NCBI GenBank assembly: GCA_903813345.2
Contig: CAIIXF020000010.1
Span: 15,174,181-15,238,180, forward strand
From: Owenia fusiformis
Lineage: Eukaryota; Annelida; Polychaeta; Sabellida; Oweniidae
Direction: 5' to 3'
DNA: 64,000 nt
Shown here: in pieces, positions 47,131 to 61,053 of the stretch
Layout: the number at the start of each line of letters is the position of its first letter
How positions within the stretch are numbered: the stretch's first letter is position 1
Notes under the pieces: generated by a model
Databases searched by the model: none
Seen by the model: the letters and a program-made list of their open reading frames with translations, nothing else
What the model was told of the DNA's origin: nothing
Translations under genes and position numbers: made by a program

Positions 47131-47157
47131 GGTGTTCGGATTAGACAGGTTCTACTG
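47131..47157. mobile_element. Pogo-type MITE end fragment
   Basis: GGTGTTCGGATTAGACAGGT followed by TCTACTG, then TA, matches the right end of 22241-22435. Only this end is present, at the point where the LINE relic stops. Confidence 0.6.
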
Positions 47158-48479
47158 TAGTTGATTGCAAATCCTCTATTGCACATATAATTAAAATAGT
47201 ACTTATTTACTTGTAAAATATGTGAAAACTGTATGCAATACAGACTTGTATGTATAGATATGTATATAATGTGTAAGATACAATAAAAAAAGATTGTATT
47301 CACCTGTACGCCTACTCGTGACGTCCATGCCCGTCGATAAACAAAGGGGTGGGCTTCATTCAGGAACATGTTGACATTCCTTTTCTTGAAAAATATGTCT
47401 ATTTTGCGATTTGTGGTAAGAATCGAAATTGGTTCAAAATTGGCAATTTAAACCAAAATGTGAACTTTTGGAAAAGATTAACAAAATTTGTGTAATTTCG
47501 AGTTACCATGAAGAACAAGACATCCCATTGATCAAGACCAGCCGATCTGAAAAATAAGAGTTATCTTGCAGTGAAAATTGGCTAGCTATGGACTTGTGAT
47601 ACATGGATGACACAATCTATGCATCTGGTCCTGACAAAAGAAGAGCACCGCCCAACTAAGAAAAATGGCAAATAGATGGCGCTGATTGAAACTTCATGTA
47701 CTAGCCTTTTAATAGTAGTTCCATGACTCGAGTGTATCCGACTTTCTCCTTCGTCCTAAACAGAAGGCGGTGATTTTGTAAAAATTTGCATCATTACATC
47801 TAGATTAAAATGGTGATAGATACTACATAGGCGATTGTGTTAATTGAAGTGAATACGCACACTTTTTCGGTTTTTAATTTCATGTGTGACTTTTGTAAAA
47901 GGTAAAAACGTATTTGAACTCGGAGAAAAGCAGCACTTACGACACTCTTTACTTACAGATTATTGTATTGTTAATGTAAGATACATGGACGATGGCAAGG
48001 CGTGCCTATAATATAAATTTCTATATATACATAACACTTCCTTTATTAGTAACCCGACTAGTAAATATAAGCGTCGTGATTTTAGTGACAACATTTATGA
48101 AAACCAATCAAACTATCGCTAAATTAATTTTCATTACAATTCAGTCCTAAGGGTAAGACCAAAATATACAGTTGAATCACGGGATACTATTTGTGAGACT
48201 TGTCTGATGTTTGCTGTATCTTCAATCGCGACCATATACTTTGGAAGCATCACTAGTAGTATTTCGCTAAACATTCGTGTCTCATATAAACCAGTTTGGA
48301 CAAAAGATCTAAATGGTCTTCTTCACATGAATGCTTTTACATAGGGCTGATATAAAGGAATAAATAAACGCGAAGGGGAAAGCGAGGCCACGGGTTTCAG
48401 TCAATAGCGGCTTAAAATAGGCGTAGCGGATACCAATAGGCTACTTTGATATCACAACTGTATTGGAGTGAATGAGTGT

Positions 48480-48661
48480 GTGAGTGAGTACAGAGACTCA
48501 CGCCCGATATCACTTGGCCCGGTTTCTTTGCTTTGCTACCCCGGAAAAGGATAGGGACATTACACCAGGCGTCCCAGTGAGATTACACACGCTTTCGAAC
48601 ATTATTTACGTGGATATTCTACCTCTATGCAGAGTTTGAACGTGAATCTACGGAGGATAAG
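48480..48661 (+). other. Inferred noncoding first exon of the secreted-protein gene
   Basis: GGAGGATAAG|GTGAGTTG at 48661-48662 is a strong donor, preceded by comparatively GC-rich, promoter-like sequence from about 48.36 kb. The next compatible acceptor is directly before the signal-peptide ATG at 61050. This pairing across 12.4 kb is a guess from context; the exon start is approximate. Confidence 0.3.
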
Positions 48662-50291
48662 GTGAGTTGAAGATATTAACATTTTAATTGATTGTCAAAA
48701 TATATAATTGATACAATATTCTATCTACAATATTTCTCAAATAATATAATATGGCAGCGACCTTGGAACTTATAATATTTTGAGATGTACGCCCCTCCCT
48801 TGGTACATTTATTTGATTTTACCATTTCATATTGACAATATAATGCCATTTATGGCAACGACCATGCGCTTGTTGAGAAGTTTATGGCCATTGCGTAACT
48901 TGACAAGAATGACCAAGGAGTTTTTATGGACGTATTGTTGATATTAAATAACGTTTTTGTAAAAAATGAATTGGATTTGATTTATCGAGTTTCAACATAG
49001 TTCCTAGTCGTTGTAAATGGTACTGTCGGGTAAAAGAAGTGAACTTTTATGAATGCAAACATGCCGGTACGCAGTCCATTGACTGTACACCTAAACACAC
49101 CCCATACATTCCATGGACATAAAACCGCAAAATATGCCATTTTACATTTTTATGAGAATGGATCTATCTTTTTGAGTGCCTTATAGCTCGTGTCATATCA
49201 CGGGAAGGGAATGGAATTCGCATAATTTCAAAGGGTAAAAGAGTATATAGGTAGTCCTTATTGGAAGATCGCGACCACACGAAATGACAAACTTGCACTC
49301 TAGCATGTCCCGCCACCGGCACTTCCCCATCCCACTATTACATGCATTAGGGGTGCTACAAATGTGTTAAAATAACATTTTCAGCACTTTTTGTTTATAT
49401 GAGTTATTTAAAGATTTCAACTTTTAAAAAATATTATCCAAAATAATTGCTTTCAAAGAACATAAAATGTAAGATTTAAAATGGTATATGATTTATTAAT
49501 TGGCTATTCAATTCATTAATTGATTAATTTATTCACAATTAAGATTACGTTCTGATTTTTCAATTTTGCGTGCTGATACTGTTATAATGTATAATCATAT
49601 CCTGGTGTAGTAGGCCTACGCTAATTCTATACCGGCGTACTAATATTTCATTGAATTGTCGAGCAGTAGCCACACATTGAAGCGACCGACTGGTAAAACC
49701 GGTTTTGAGACAAACAACCAAAACGCTTTTGTATGGGGATTACACATTTAAGCGGGGGTCCTCCGTTAGAAAGAATTGAACCGCATAAGTACATCAGTCG
49801 TAGTATATAAACCAAGTCTAGTCATACAAATCACCAGCTGATTGAGGAGTGTAATATAAAATTAATCAATCGGATTATCGTTTTTTGTCATTTAAAACAC
49901 ATAATTCGATTTCTCCTTTTACCTAAGAATTTTTGCGTCTTTTATGTGACAGATTAAATGTTTTGGATATCCAAACTAAGCAAGTAGATTATCACCCAGA
50001 CTATCATTGATCAATAATTTGTTATTTTAAGGCCTATAGTTCACTGTTAATCCACTATTCAATATGGTTAAACCATGCCATATTAGGTAACCATTGATCG
50101 TTTGTAATCTCATGTATATATAGCCTAGATTTATACTCGTGACTTATTTTCTTCGAGCAACAAGAGGAGACATTGTGTTTTTGATCCATTGTATCAATCA
50201 ATGAAATGGAGCAAGGAGAGTTGATCGCCAAGATGACTGTAATATAATAACCGTCTAGACCAAGTGATACTAGTAATCTCATTTAGCATGT

Positions 50292-50312
50292 ATACCACCC
50301 GGGGGTATACCA
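50292..50312. repeat. Short palindrome GTATACCACCCGGGGGTATAC
   Basis: A 21-bp near-perfect palindrome (GTATACC-acccggg-GGTATAC) standing alone. It could be a dimer-binding site or chance. Confidence 0.35.
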
Positions 50313-52551
50313 TCTAGATCAACCATAACCTCATTGTTGAGAGGCTAGAGAGGTTGAGGTACACGTGGAAAAACATTTTTAAAAATTTGCTACACCCGCA
50401 CAATTTATTTTCTGGTACAAAATAAAGTACGAAGACATGGGTCGATTTCCTTATTTTTCTGGAAAGTAGCCTTGTTGCATCAACTGTTTGAAGTTAGAAT
50501 GATTTGTAGGCAATCTAGTTTTGCTGAGAAACTTGAGGTACTTTTGAAAATTAAAAAGGTGGCCATTTTCTTGAAATATCAGCATTCTCTGGAGTTACCA
50601 TTTACCGCTTACCAGGTTTACTTAAAGAAAACAATGTTATGATAATTCCTGAAAAAAGCAAGGAAATACACACATGCCATCCTTCATAGTTTATTTTGTA
50701 CCAGAAAATAACATGGGCAGGTATAGCATTTTTTCAAATGGTTTTCTGGAAACCATCACCCAAGCTACACGTTTTTAAGATTCGTGAATGTGTAAAAAAA
50801 TATAATTATGTCAAAAACATAATGATCCCCTGGGATTACTGTCCCCTTTTCAGATGATTTTTCCATGGACTTTTTGCTAATTTTTCTTTTTCTTTATTTC
50901 CCTTTTGCTCAAATGGGCAAGGAATACTACAAAGTGGAGAATTAATCCCCAGAGGACCATAATATCACACGTTTACCTACAAGTTCTATTCAAAACGCAA
51001 AGGGTAATTACATCCCTTGCGATACCGCAAGCAAACCGACGGTAACATTGGGTAAAGTGGGGGCAAAGTACCCTTCCCTTGATCATACATAAATTGTATA
51101 AAGTATCTACAAAAGGTATTTTACAAACCAGCATGGATACCAAAACATCACCCCAGTCCAACATAACACCAGGTGAAAATCAACATGATTTTTCACTACT
51201 TAATAGGTATCCTTGAGCATTTGTTCAAGCTGTAATTTTCCCAGTTATGTACCATAGGGAAAACCTGAGGGTTTGAACTAATTAAACCAAATATCGGTGT
51301 CATATAGTGTGTTGCTAGCCGTGCAATAAAATTGATACGTTTCCAATCCATGGGAACAATGCGTGTTAATTCAATATACATGTTGATAATTTAATGACAT
51401 TGTTTGCTCAGTATGCAGATTGAAGTATATTTTGCCGAGTAATCGCTTTCTTAATATAAAAGTGGCTAAGCATTTGACAGAGTTTGCGTTAAATATGACC
51501 AGTTTTTTAGAAGAGGGGGAGGGGGTAGTCGAGATTCCAAAAATATAGCCGTTCTGTTTTGTTAATGTTCTGTAATACGCTCACTAGTCCCTATCAAAAA
51601 TGATGGAAGTATTCTTATTTGAAGAGTGGGTGGTATTTATGATCAGTTCGACAAGATCTTATGTCGCGATACTCCACAGATATTTGATTGCGCGACAAGC
51701 CAATACTGTTCATGTTCTTTGTTACACTAGTTGACGTTTTAGACTCAACAACCACCCACACATCATTACCTTTTTGCTCCCAATAGCAAAATTACTCCTT
51801 TTATTCAATTCAATTCACTTTATTTCAAATGTTTCAGGTACAGTTCCAGGTTTATAATGGTCGATTTTTATTTATAATGGTCAATATCGCCGCGTTATGT
51901 AAAAAGGAATTTTGGCAGAATTATATCTGTCCAATTCGCCAAACCAGCGTCTTCAAATCAAGGTCAGTGAACAATAAATAACCCATTGCGCAATGTAATG
52001 GATCCCTTGCTGTTAGTTATGCTGATATTACACTATGACATTTTCATGCAACTTTTGCTCTTAACAAACTATTTTGGTTAGTCGTGAATGTTGACATTTT
52101 GTACATTTGGCGAGACCTCATACACTTAGCCATAATTAAGTCCCACCAATACCCCCAAACTATGATCTAACCTAGGTCTTCATTCTAAATCAAACGCCCA
52201 GAAAAACGTCCAACAGCCCACACCATCCAAGAATCATGATCAATCCAAAACTATAATTTCTCTATAAGGCGCTGTTGTGTCCTGGGTGTTGTGTACATAA
52301 GTGAAGTTAAAACCTTTGAAATACCACGAAGAGGCCTTACAAAACTGAGGAAGGTCATAACCTAATAGAATACCATTCTCTAAAAAATACAAATAAGAAT
52401 GAATGTAAAAACCTCTAAAAACTGAACTTTTTTGATTGATTAAGAATAGAACTGTTTTAAGGTGCAAAACGATAGGGTAAATTCGTTCATCTGTATTAAT
52501 TGGTCCACATACATTCCGAGGACAAGACCTTAAATCATGATATACTATAAG

Positions 52552-53242
52552 TTATTCAATGATTCGAGTGAAATACAGAAAATATTCTTCCCGAGAAGGT
52601 CGTATTTCACGATGCGCTAGCAGAGTGAAATACAGACGTTCAAGGGAAGAATATTTTCTGTATTTCACAAGAAATCATTGAATAACGATTTTATTCCATG
52701 ATTACCCATATGAAACTCGCCTAAATCAAGTCCGTTGGCTCGGGGCCGGAGAAACAGATCAACCTTCTCACCTCAGAGATTTTTAATCGATATTCCTTCA
52801 AAATCTTTATGGCCTTGTTGTTTGCTTTTTGTTTGCGTGTTTTATCTTAAAATTATTGATTGTGGTGATCACAGTATACGTTTCTGATATTTGAATCAGA
52901 TATTTATAGCAAAATTCAAAGATAAGCATGCGTTGGTGTAAAGTAATCGCCATTGATTTTTTTCAGTAACAGTCATATCCTGGATGGAAATCTGGGGCGT
53001 TGGGATACTGGGGTCCGTTTTTGAAACCATCGTAACTTACGATTTGGTCGCAAGTCATTGTTCATCAAAACAGAGACAAATGGTTTTCTCGGAATCGTAA
53101 GTTACGATCGTACGAAAAACGAACCCAGGACCGTATCCCAACGCTGACGTCATTGACACTGGAAAGTGCGTGTAAATACAGAATATATTTAAGTCACGTG
53201 GACCAATCAGATTGCAGGGAATTTCACCATCATGGAATAAAA
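52552..53242. mobile_element. Foldback element with a strong internal hairpin
   Basis: TTATTCAATGATTCGAGTGA followed by AATACAGAAAATATTCTTCC at 52552 is inverted at about 52645-52686, forming a roughly 40-bp stem. Outside it, GATTTTATTCCATGATTACC (52690) is inverted near 53226-53242 (CATCATGGAATAAAATG). The segment also includes a second inverted set around TCGTAAGTTACGATCGTACG at 53030-53120. Confidence 0.6.
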
Positions 53243-56087
53243 TGTAGTACTCATCCCACCTCTCAATATCCTGAAAAAAACATGACATCTAATTTTATTG
53301 AACCACATACTTAGTATAAAGTGAAAATTGAAAATAGTCTCGCAACTGGCAACTACATGTTTCAATTATTGTTGACCTGAGATTAGATTTCAGTCCAAAT
53401 TGAGATATCATTTTAACATTCATGACTGATCAGTTGCATAATAACATGGGTTGTACTTAACGTATAGGCCATCAGATTGCCGATTGTTGATAATTTGCCC
53501 CATATATTACATCATAATTATCAAGGTATCCTTACCGTTACCATTATAGGACATACATCATGTGAATAATTCAAAAATTATTAGAGCGTGCTCTCATTTT
53601 GGACACTATATTACACTACATAGCTTTCGTGCCATTCGGGGCTTTCATTATTTTTTATTTTTTTAGTTATAAGATATTGGGGATGTTTTTGCAGTTTTGC
53701 CCGTTCGTATCATTTTCGATTTTCAAGACGGTTATAATACAATGAAGTTGGAGCAAGATAAATCTCATGAATCCAGGAACTTTGGTATCAAAATGCATTG
53801 GTATTGGTATCATAGTAAAGCTCCTTATTGAAGACCTACATTTTCAAGGTTTTCAACATTAAATCGCCCTGAATGTCAAAGCAACTTTTGTTCAATCTAT
53901 GATGGTTGTTTATAGACCAAAATATGCCTGTTGTCCACAAATTTGCATGAATTTCCTAGACTTATCAAAAGATCAATGTTGATAACAAATAGGCTAAATG
54001 CGTGATTTAACGAACTGAGGCCTGTATTTTGAATGTCAGATACAGGCAGAAAAAAGTGAACACATTACCCAAAGGAGTATATTCATAGGGCACTTGAACA
54101 GGCACGTGAGGCAACCCTGAAGTTTCAAATTTGCGCTAATGGGCATTTCTGTCGCATCGTATGAGTATGGTAGTTGTTTTCGCAACATTATCATAACCTT
54201 TATTTTAGGCCTTGAAGTCTTCTTGGCATCACCCAATCGCTTCACCGGAGAATACCCCTGAGACTTTAGTGAATGAACTGCCATGTCCATTTTAATTATT
54301 CGATCTTAACAATGATATTCAAAATACCTTGGTAAAATCCAAGGTCAATACCGCGTCTGAAAGGCTGACCCCATCTTCTCATCGATACAACTCATTATTT
54401 TTGGTTTTCTTGTATCAATCCCTGCCCTTAAAGATCGCCGCATGAATTCTGATCTCACTTCCTATAGCATTCACAGACGTTTCATTGAATACATTGGTTC
54501 TATTGAGTAAACACTAGGCCACTCACGCATTATTCACATTCATTGATTCATGGCTTTCATTCACTTGTTGTGCCATTTATGTACACCACTTCAAATCAGA
54601 CATTCCACTTTTTCTTTTTACTCCCTTTGGATAATGCCACTTTCTTTTAACTGAGGAAGGTCTACAAATCCAAAAAATGAACAACTGATTTGATCATGCA
54701 ATTTTGCAATGAACAAATATATCTATACTGAGCAACTACAATGAATAGCTTGCTACTGTAGCTAAAGCTGATAAATACCAAGATATCGTAAAGGGAACCA
54801 ATATTGAATGTTGTAAAGGTAGGACTTTGTAGCCCGGCTTTGTAGACTCTGGGATTACATGAAGGATATGTCAAGATTGTTTGAAGAACTGATCCCATTC
54901 TTTGGTGCTATATGTATATACTTTGTATACTAACTAAAATCTTAAGAATGTGCTACATACATGCACAATTCCAAATGATAAGTACAAAGTCTAGTGTTGA
55001 TGTTGGACTTAACAGAAAAGCTTACAGAATTCTTCAACAGATCATGTGTCATCCAACCAGTGGTTCTCACATTAAGGCGTGTCAAACACTTTTGGTTTGC
55101 GGTTTGTCTGGAAAAAAGCCACACATTTCGCATACGAATGTATCAAACTCAGTTATATGACCATAGTAGTATAGTTGAGAGTATGGTGCCCTCTTCTATA
55201 TGAAGAGTATACCGAGAGATAAATGTGGGGGGGGGGGGCGTTATCCCATCAAAATTAAGATGAATATTCCTCCTTAGTCAAAACTTAGGAGAGTATGTTT
55301 AATCTACTTATTTTATTGGGATCCTATCCAGGCTACCGCTGGCTCATATTCCACGGTTACCTTGGACCAAAAGCAAGATATAAACTTAACCAGGGGCGAG
55401 ATGTACACGAGGATGCGCGAAGAGAATGTCTTGGCTTCTCATGTAATATTGCATCCGAGAGAGATGACATTCTAATGGTTAATGTCTACACCATAACCTG
55501 AGACAATTTCACGACGACTTAGCAAAGGATGTCAATATTATTTTACACTATATTTGAATATACATGGCCTACCATACACCAAAATGTGTATAAATAACCC
55601 AACAATTTCCTAGCCACTCTCTACACTATGGCCTAAAGTCTTATCATCACGTTAATCATCCTGACGAGCACCTCAGGTATTCAGGTCAGCACAGTTCCTT
55701 TGCTCCCTTGGCCATTTTATCTGAAGAAATTAAAATATAAATCATGGTGTAAATCATAATGTTTTCAGCGGTGATATCACAGATCGTGTTCAAGACGCCA
55801 CCCATTTCAACAACATGGCCCCTTTATGATTACATATTGCACTAGCTTGTCCTACATGTATGCCCGGCTCTTTATCATGATTATATTTGCGTACTATCAT
55901 GAATCCAGTCCATCGACCTATTAAACAAATGAATGGCACTTTACAAGATATGGCAACAATGCGTATTTACCATCGCATACTAGCTTGGTTATCATACTTC
56001 GGAAGAAATTTGTGGGAAAATAGTTGACATGGAAATATGTTACAAAATCCTGTAGGCATCTGTTATTTTATGTGTTTACACCGTTTG

Positions 56088-56325
56088 GGAACTGCAGAAC
56101 TGAAATATTGTAAGTGTTTCCATACCATCCCATAGGCAATGGCAGAATAGAACGACGAAATAACACCATTGGGAACATAAGGGCCGCAGTATTCCAAGTC
56201 TCCATACCATACCATAGGTAGTGGCAGAATTAAACGACGGAATAACACCGCGGGGAACTTCAGAACCGCAGTATTCCAAGTCTTTCAATACCATCCCATG
56301 GGTAATGGCAGAATATAACGAGCGA
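56088..56325. repeat. 83-bp tandem repeat, ~2.9 copies
   Basis: Units begin GGGAAC(T/A) at 56088, 56171 and 56254 and share CCATACCATCCCATAGG and GGCAGAAT(A/T) with AACGACG. They are 75-85% alike, so older than the other arrays. Confidence 0.8.
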
Positions 56326-58608
56326 ATAAAAAATGCATGATCACGCATAGTAAAACCCTCAGCTCAATCCTAATTGCCGCTAAAAGATTTCATGGTACCG
56401 GGGTAGTTTAGTATTTTATGTTTGTCTTCTGAATTTGCTTTCCTTAAATACAACCTGTTAGACCAATTACTAGAAATTCTACAGATCTAACATGAATCGG
56501 TTTCAATCCATACTTAATGCCATGGGTAAGTTCGCAGACTGGTGGGTTGGTTTAATGACGACGGGATGACCCTTTCTTTCTTCATCAAAATATGAACTGT
56601 TTAAATGAGTTTTAATTGCTCAGAAAATGTAACTATAAACGCATAAAAGAGTTCTTCATATCCTATGTTAAACATAACAGATCTACAGGACAAACACACA
56701 CCCATGTGATTCCCTCTACTTTTTTGGGAGACCCGCGCCTGTTTAGTATCTCTTGAGCTACGATCATGCTTTGGAGAGCGACATATCACAGGATCACCGG
56801 GTCGAAGTTCACTTCAGAGACGAGAATTGTTCAGTCTACTGAAAAGTACTAATGACTTGACCCAGACAGTTTTCTATACTACTGGTTAGCCCATAATATT
56901 CAATCAAGCCCTCCCGTTGTTCTTCAAAGGGAAATGTCATCTTAAACCACGCGTGTACATTTATATCAGTCAGGTTAATTCATTCTCCAACCACACATCT
57001 TAATGCATATTATATGATGCATGGTTTTTACATTTAAATGTGCACATTCCACACTTAACACATAATATGATCAGACATGTTGGGCTACAATTTCTTTGGC
57101 AAACATCATATAGAACATAAGTGGCATTTTATGCATGCTTTCGATAAACCTACATTTTACGGTATCATACCAATGAAATGATTTGAAACTGTCTTATTTT
57201 AGACGCAAATAAATGATACATAACATTAGCCGAGCAAAATAGACTCATAAGATAAATCTACTTGATCCAAATGTTTCACATACTGTACCGTTAGAAAGCA
57301 AAATATAAGCAACATTATATGATATTAAAAGGTTGATACCTTCATGAACAGGGGCAACGTAAATAATTTGTCGAATAATTGGAGGAAAAGGCTAGAAACA
57401 TTTGAAAAGTACAATATAACGAAGTTTTAATGAGCTTGGTGTACAAGTTACCTAACCAACTTTGTAATCAAGTAGTGAATGTTCATCATGAATGATTTGG
57501 GCAAAATGGGGGACACCTAAAATAATAGTTAAGAACATTAATTAGTAAACATGAATCATAGAATGTATCGGTTCCCATGTAGTAATAATATACGATTTTG
57601 ATAATACCAATATATACAGCACCAACTCGAGACACATACAATAGAGCAATCCGCGATTGTTCAACAATGAAAAGTAGTAATGTTCTATGGAGTAGTACCT
57701 TATAATAATCCTTGAATGAATGGACAAAATCTGCACAAAGGTCAGCCATCAGAAAAAAGCGTGTTTACGTCTCGCTATAACTGTAAAATTTGTTTGAGAG
57801 TATTATTAGTAAATATTTTCGACATTAAAATGTTTGATCTCATTTTACTGTTTAAATATATCAACATATATAAACGTAAATCTGAATGTGTAGCTCAAAC
57901 ATAGTGAATCAAAGAAATCAATATTCGTGATAAAGAATTGTTCCTTTAAGCTCTACATCTTGTATATTAATGGGTGTGATAATATCATGGTTTTAGTCAT
58001 TTAGTCATACCAGTTTCTTTGAAACTTCACATGGGTGACTAATACATACTTTCTGTGGAAAAATTATTGTCTCCCATTGTTTCATAACCACTCCCCCTTT
58101 ACTTAGTCATCCAATTAACGTTATTGGTTGACCATGTGGACTCATTCAAATATATAACATCGCGTGTACTACACTTCCATTCATAAAAATAATCCATTGT
58201 AAAACTTGATTTTATTGGATGAGATTAACAATACTGTATGTTCATTTGATCACGTGGTTTGAATCGAAATACTTGATTTTCCAGTTTTCATTGGATTTGA
58301 TGATTACTAAGGGATTTTGCTTTAAACGAAGTTGGGCTTGGTTGATGATTGAAAATCTTACCGAAACCTGGAAACTTCTCAAATATGGGTATGGCGAGTT
58401 TGGAGGATTAAAGGACTTAAAAGGGATCATGTATCTGGTCATCAACCACGATTGTACAAGGATTTTCGTGTGGATATCGTGCAATTAAGTAGTTACGATT
58501 GTTTATTTAGCGTGGTTTTCGAAGGTGAACACCAACATCAATTAACATGCATTTGTTTGAATTGAGATTATATTTAAATAAATAGTCGCCTCATGCACTA
58601 TTAGAACT

Positions 58609-58748
58609 AACTGACAAGCTAGACCAGAAAAACTGACAAGCTAGACCAGAAAAACTGACAAGCTAGACCAGAAAAACTGACAAGCTAGACCAGAAAAACT
58701 GACAAGCTAGACCAGAAAAACTGACAAGCTAGACCAGAAAAACTGACA
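58609..58748. repeat. 22-bp tandem repeat, 6.4 perfect copies
   Basis: AACTGACAAGCTAGACCAGA followed by AA occurs six times without a mismatch, plus eight bases. Confidence 0.97.
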
Positions 58749-61053
58749 GCGGCCGACCATCAGCTCAAATGGCATTTGATTCAATAAATCAATAAACTTA
58801 ATAAACTTAATAAACCGAAAAATGTGAGGTATCAAAATGAAAACCTTTTACTGGTCATCATTTAGCATAGTCAGTAAATGCGCGATATCCTTAAAACTTG
58901 GCCGACAGACAATCTCGTTCGGTAAATAGCACCCAACTGACTTGATTTTTTTTATATTAGTTGTACTATAAGGCCCTTTCAATTTAAAGATTGAATAGAC
59001 AATTTTTTCCTCAACAGGTCTAGAAAAGTTCAATTGTATTTTTGAGTTCATATAAAAAACAACAATAACGCCCACAAATGCGGTATTTAAGTGTCATACA
59101 ATGCATACATGTATACAAGTACAGGATTTGAGTGTTAAATCGTGGAATGCTTGATGTTTATTTGAATGTTCTTTTATTTTGTTTTCAGATCCACAATCAT
59201 GCAACTTTAATAACGTACGTTCGGTTTTCAAACAGCAGCCCGTAATCAAATGTTCACGATCACGTACTGTGTATACTTTTAATGTACACTCTGTAGATGA
59301 ACCGGTGCGTTCCTAAGGCAAAACACGAACGTTTTAATTAACTGTTAAACATCGTTGGGGAATCCAAGATGGCGGAATAGCGTTATTAAACTGACTATCT
59401 GTTACTTTGACACTGAGAGTTTTGCAGTCTAATAAAAATTAGAGTTATATTCAGTATGTTTTTGATCTTTTTCTATTTATAAGCGCGTGGCTTAAAAATG
59501 CCAATTTCAAACCGATGTATAACTTCGCAAATTTAGTCTGAAAATTACAGGCTAGAAAAATCAAAGCCATAAATCACACATCTGTATAATTTTCATTTGT
59601 AATATGAAAAAGCGTTCAGCTCAACGAAGTTTATATGCTTTACCCGTCAATGTGCTCACAAGAGTACAGCGAGAAAAGTTTTTTCTCGAGGCTTTAATAT
59701 AAAGTTATGATTTACTCACGGCAATATTAATTTAATGTTCAGTATTTGGTATGTGATATAAGTTGTGTATTACCAACATGTTTTACCTCAAAAGTATATA
59801 ATTATAAGTAAAAATTGACCTACATAACAATGTGTTTAATCATAGTACATTTAAGCTGTTCAGAATTAATTCTTATGATTTTTTTAATGATCAAGTGCTC
59901 GACTTCTTGTATGAAATCTATTTCCAAATAAATACATCTGTTTAGTAAGGTATGCATATACCTGGTTCTTGCGGTGGGTGGAGTGTCAGAGAAGCTTAAA
60001 TGTAATCGATAAAATTTACTTATTTAGAGTATTAGGTCAAATCTATTGTTATATTTCAACTTTGTTTTAACAAAACCTGATATTATGCATCATGATGTAA
60101 ATTGCGGTTGTAAGACTACATACAGTCAACACCCAGTGACTCAAGGGAATTATCCAGTTAAAAACAACAGCATTCATACTGCTGAGAATGTCCAAACCCA
60201 TATCCTGAAAAGCTTTTGATTGAATAAAGATTATTGAATCATACTCAATATCGACTACAAAAAATGATAAACTCGTCGAAGGAAGGATTGATCCTATATT
60301 CGATTTAGTAAGTTACCCGATTTTTAAGACGATTTTTAAACAAAATCACCTATGTTTACTGATGGTTGATGCATTCAGGCCCGAGGGGCCGATGTAATTT
60401 GAAGCACATGACGATATCGTAATTAATATATTCATATTAATTAATAAGAAGAACATATTAAATGTTATGTTTGATAATTTACAACTGATACACGGCTACC
60501 ATTTTAGAGAACATAAAAGGAAACATTACCAAAGAAATCCATTTAACTCACAATCATGGACTACTTCTAGAAAGTTTTTTTCTCCCGAACAAGGCTCCGT
60601 TTCGTATGTAATGTATTTTAACGTTAGCACAATTTAAGATATAATACAGAACAACCGGTGTATGTTTAAATGTTAAACGAATTGTTTGCACAAAGGATGT
60701 ACAAGCGCTGAATATATATTACACCATTGGTATACCTGATTTAACTTATCAGGATTAACTTTTCGTATTACCAATTGTTCCCCTTGTTGCTTTGGTTGTT
60801 CTGACGACACAACCCTTCATTGGGTTTTATACATATTTTGTAATATGTAAGAAATTAAAACTTTATAGAAAATACTATAGTCCCGGGATTTACTTTAACT
60901 TGACCAATGCTTCTTAAGAGTAAATTATAATTATGCCTTCATGAAAATCTCCCATCTTCCTCTGGTGAATTGTTGTGCCATTCGTCCACTGGTTGTACCA
61001 ATCGTTGTGATTTTCTAAGTAACCATTTCTGATGTTTTTTTGTTTTTCAGGTG

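Larger units (their letters stand above)
48662..61050. other. Long gene-free stretch (possible 12.4-kb first intron)
   Basis: No exon or gene recognised. Contents: palindrome at 50292, LINE-tail-like AATAAAGTGAATTGAATTGA on minus at about 51805-51825, foldback at 52552, 83-bp repeats at 56088, 22-bp repeats at 58609, and a YY1-like AAGATGGCGG at 59367. The remainder appears unstructured. Confidence 0.4.

Noticed and set aside
56076-56348. 90-codon minus frame with repeated GMV(W/L)
   Set aside because: Produced by the 83-bp tandem repeat; not conserved between units in frame.
58609-58748. 22-bp regular repeat considered as a CRISPR or centromere unit
   Set aside because: Perfect head-to-tail minisatellite without spacers and only 140 bp long.
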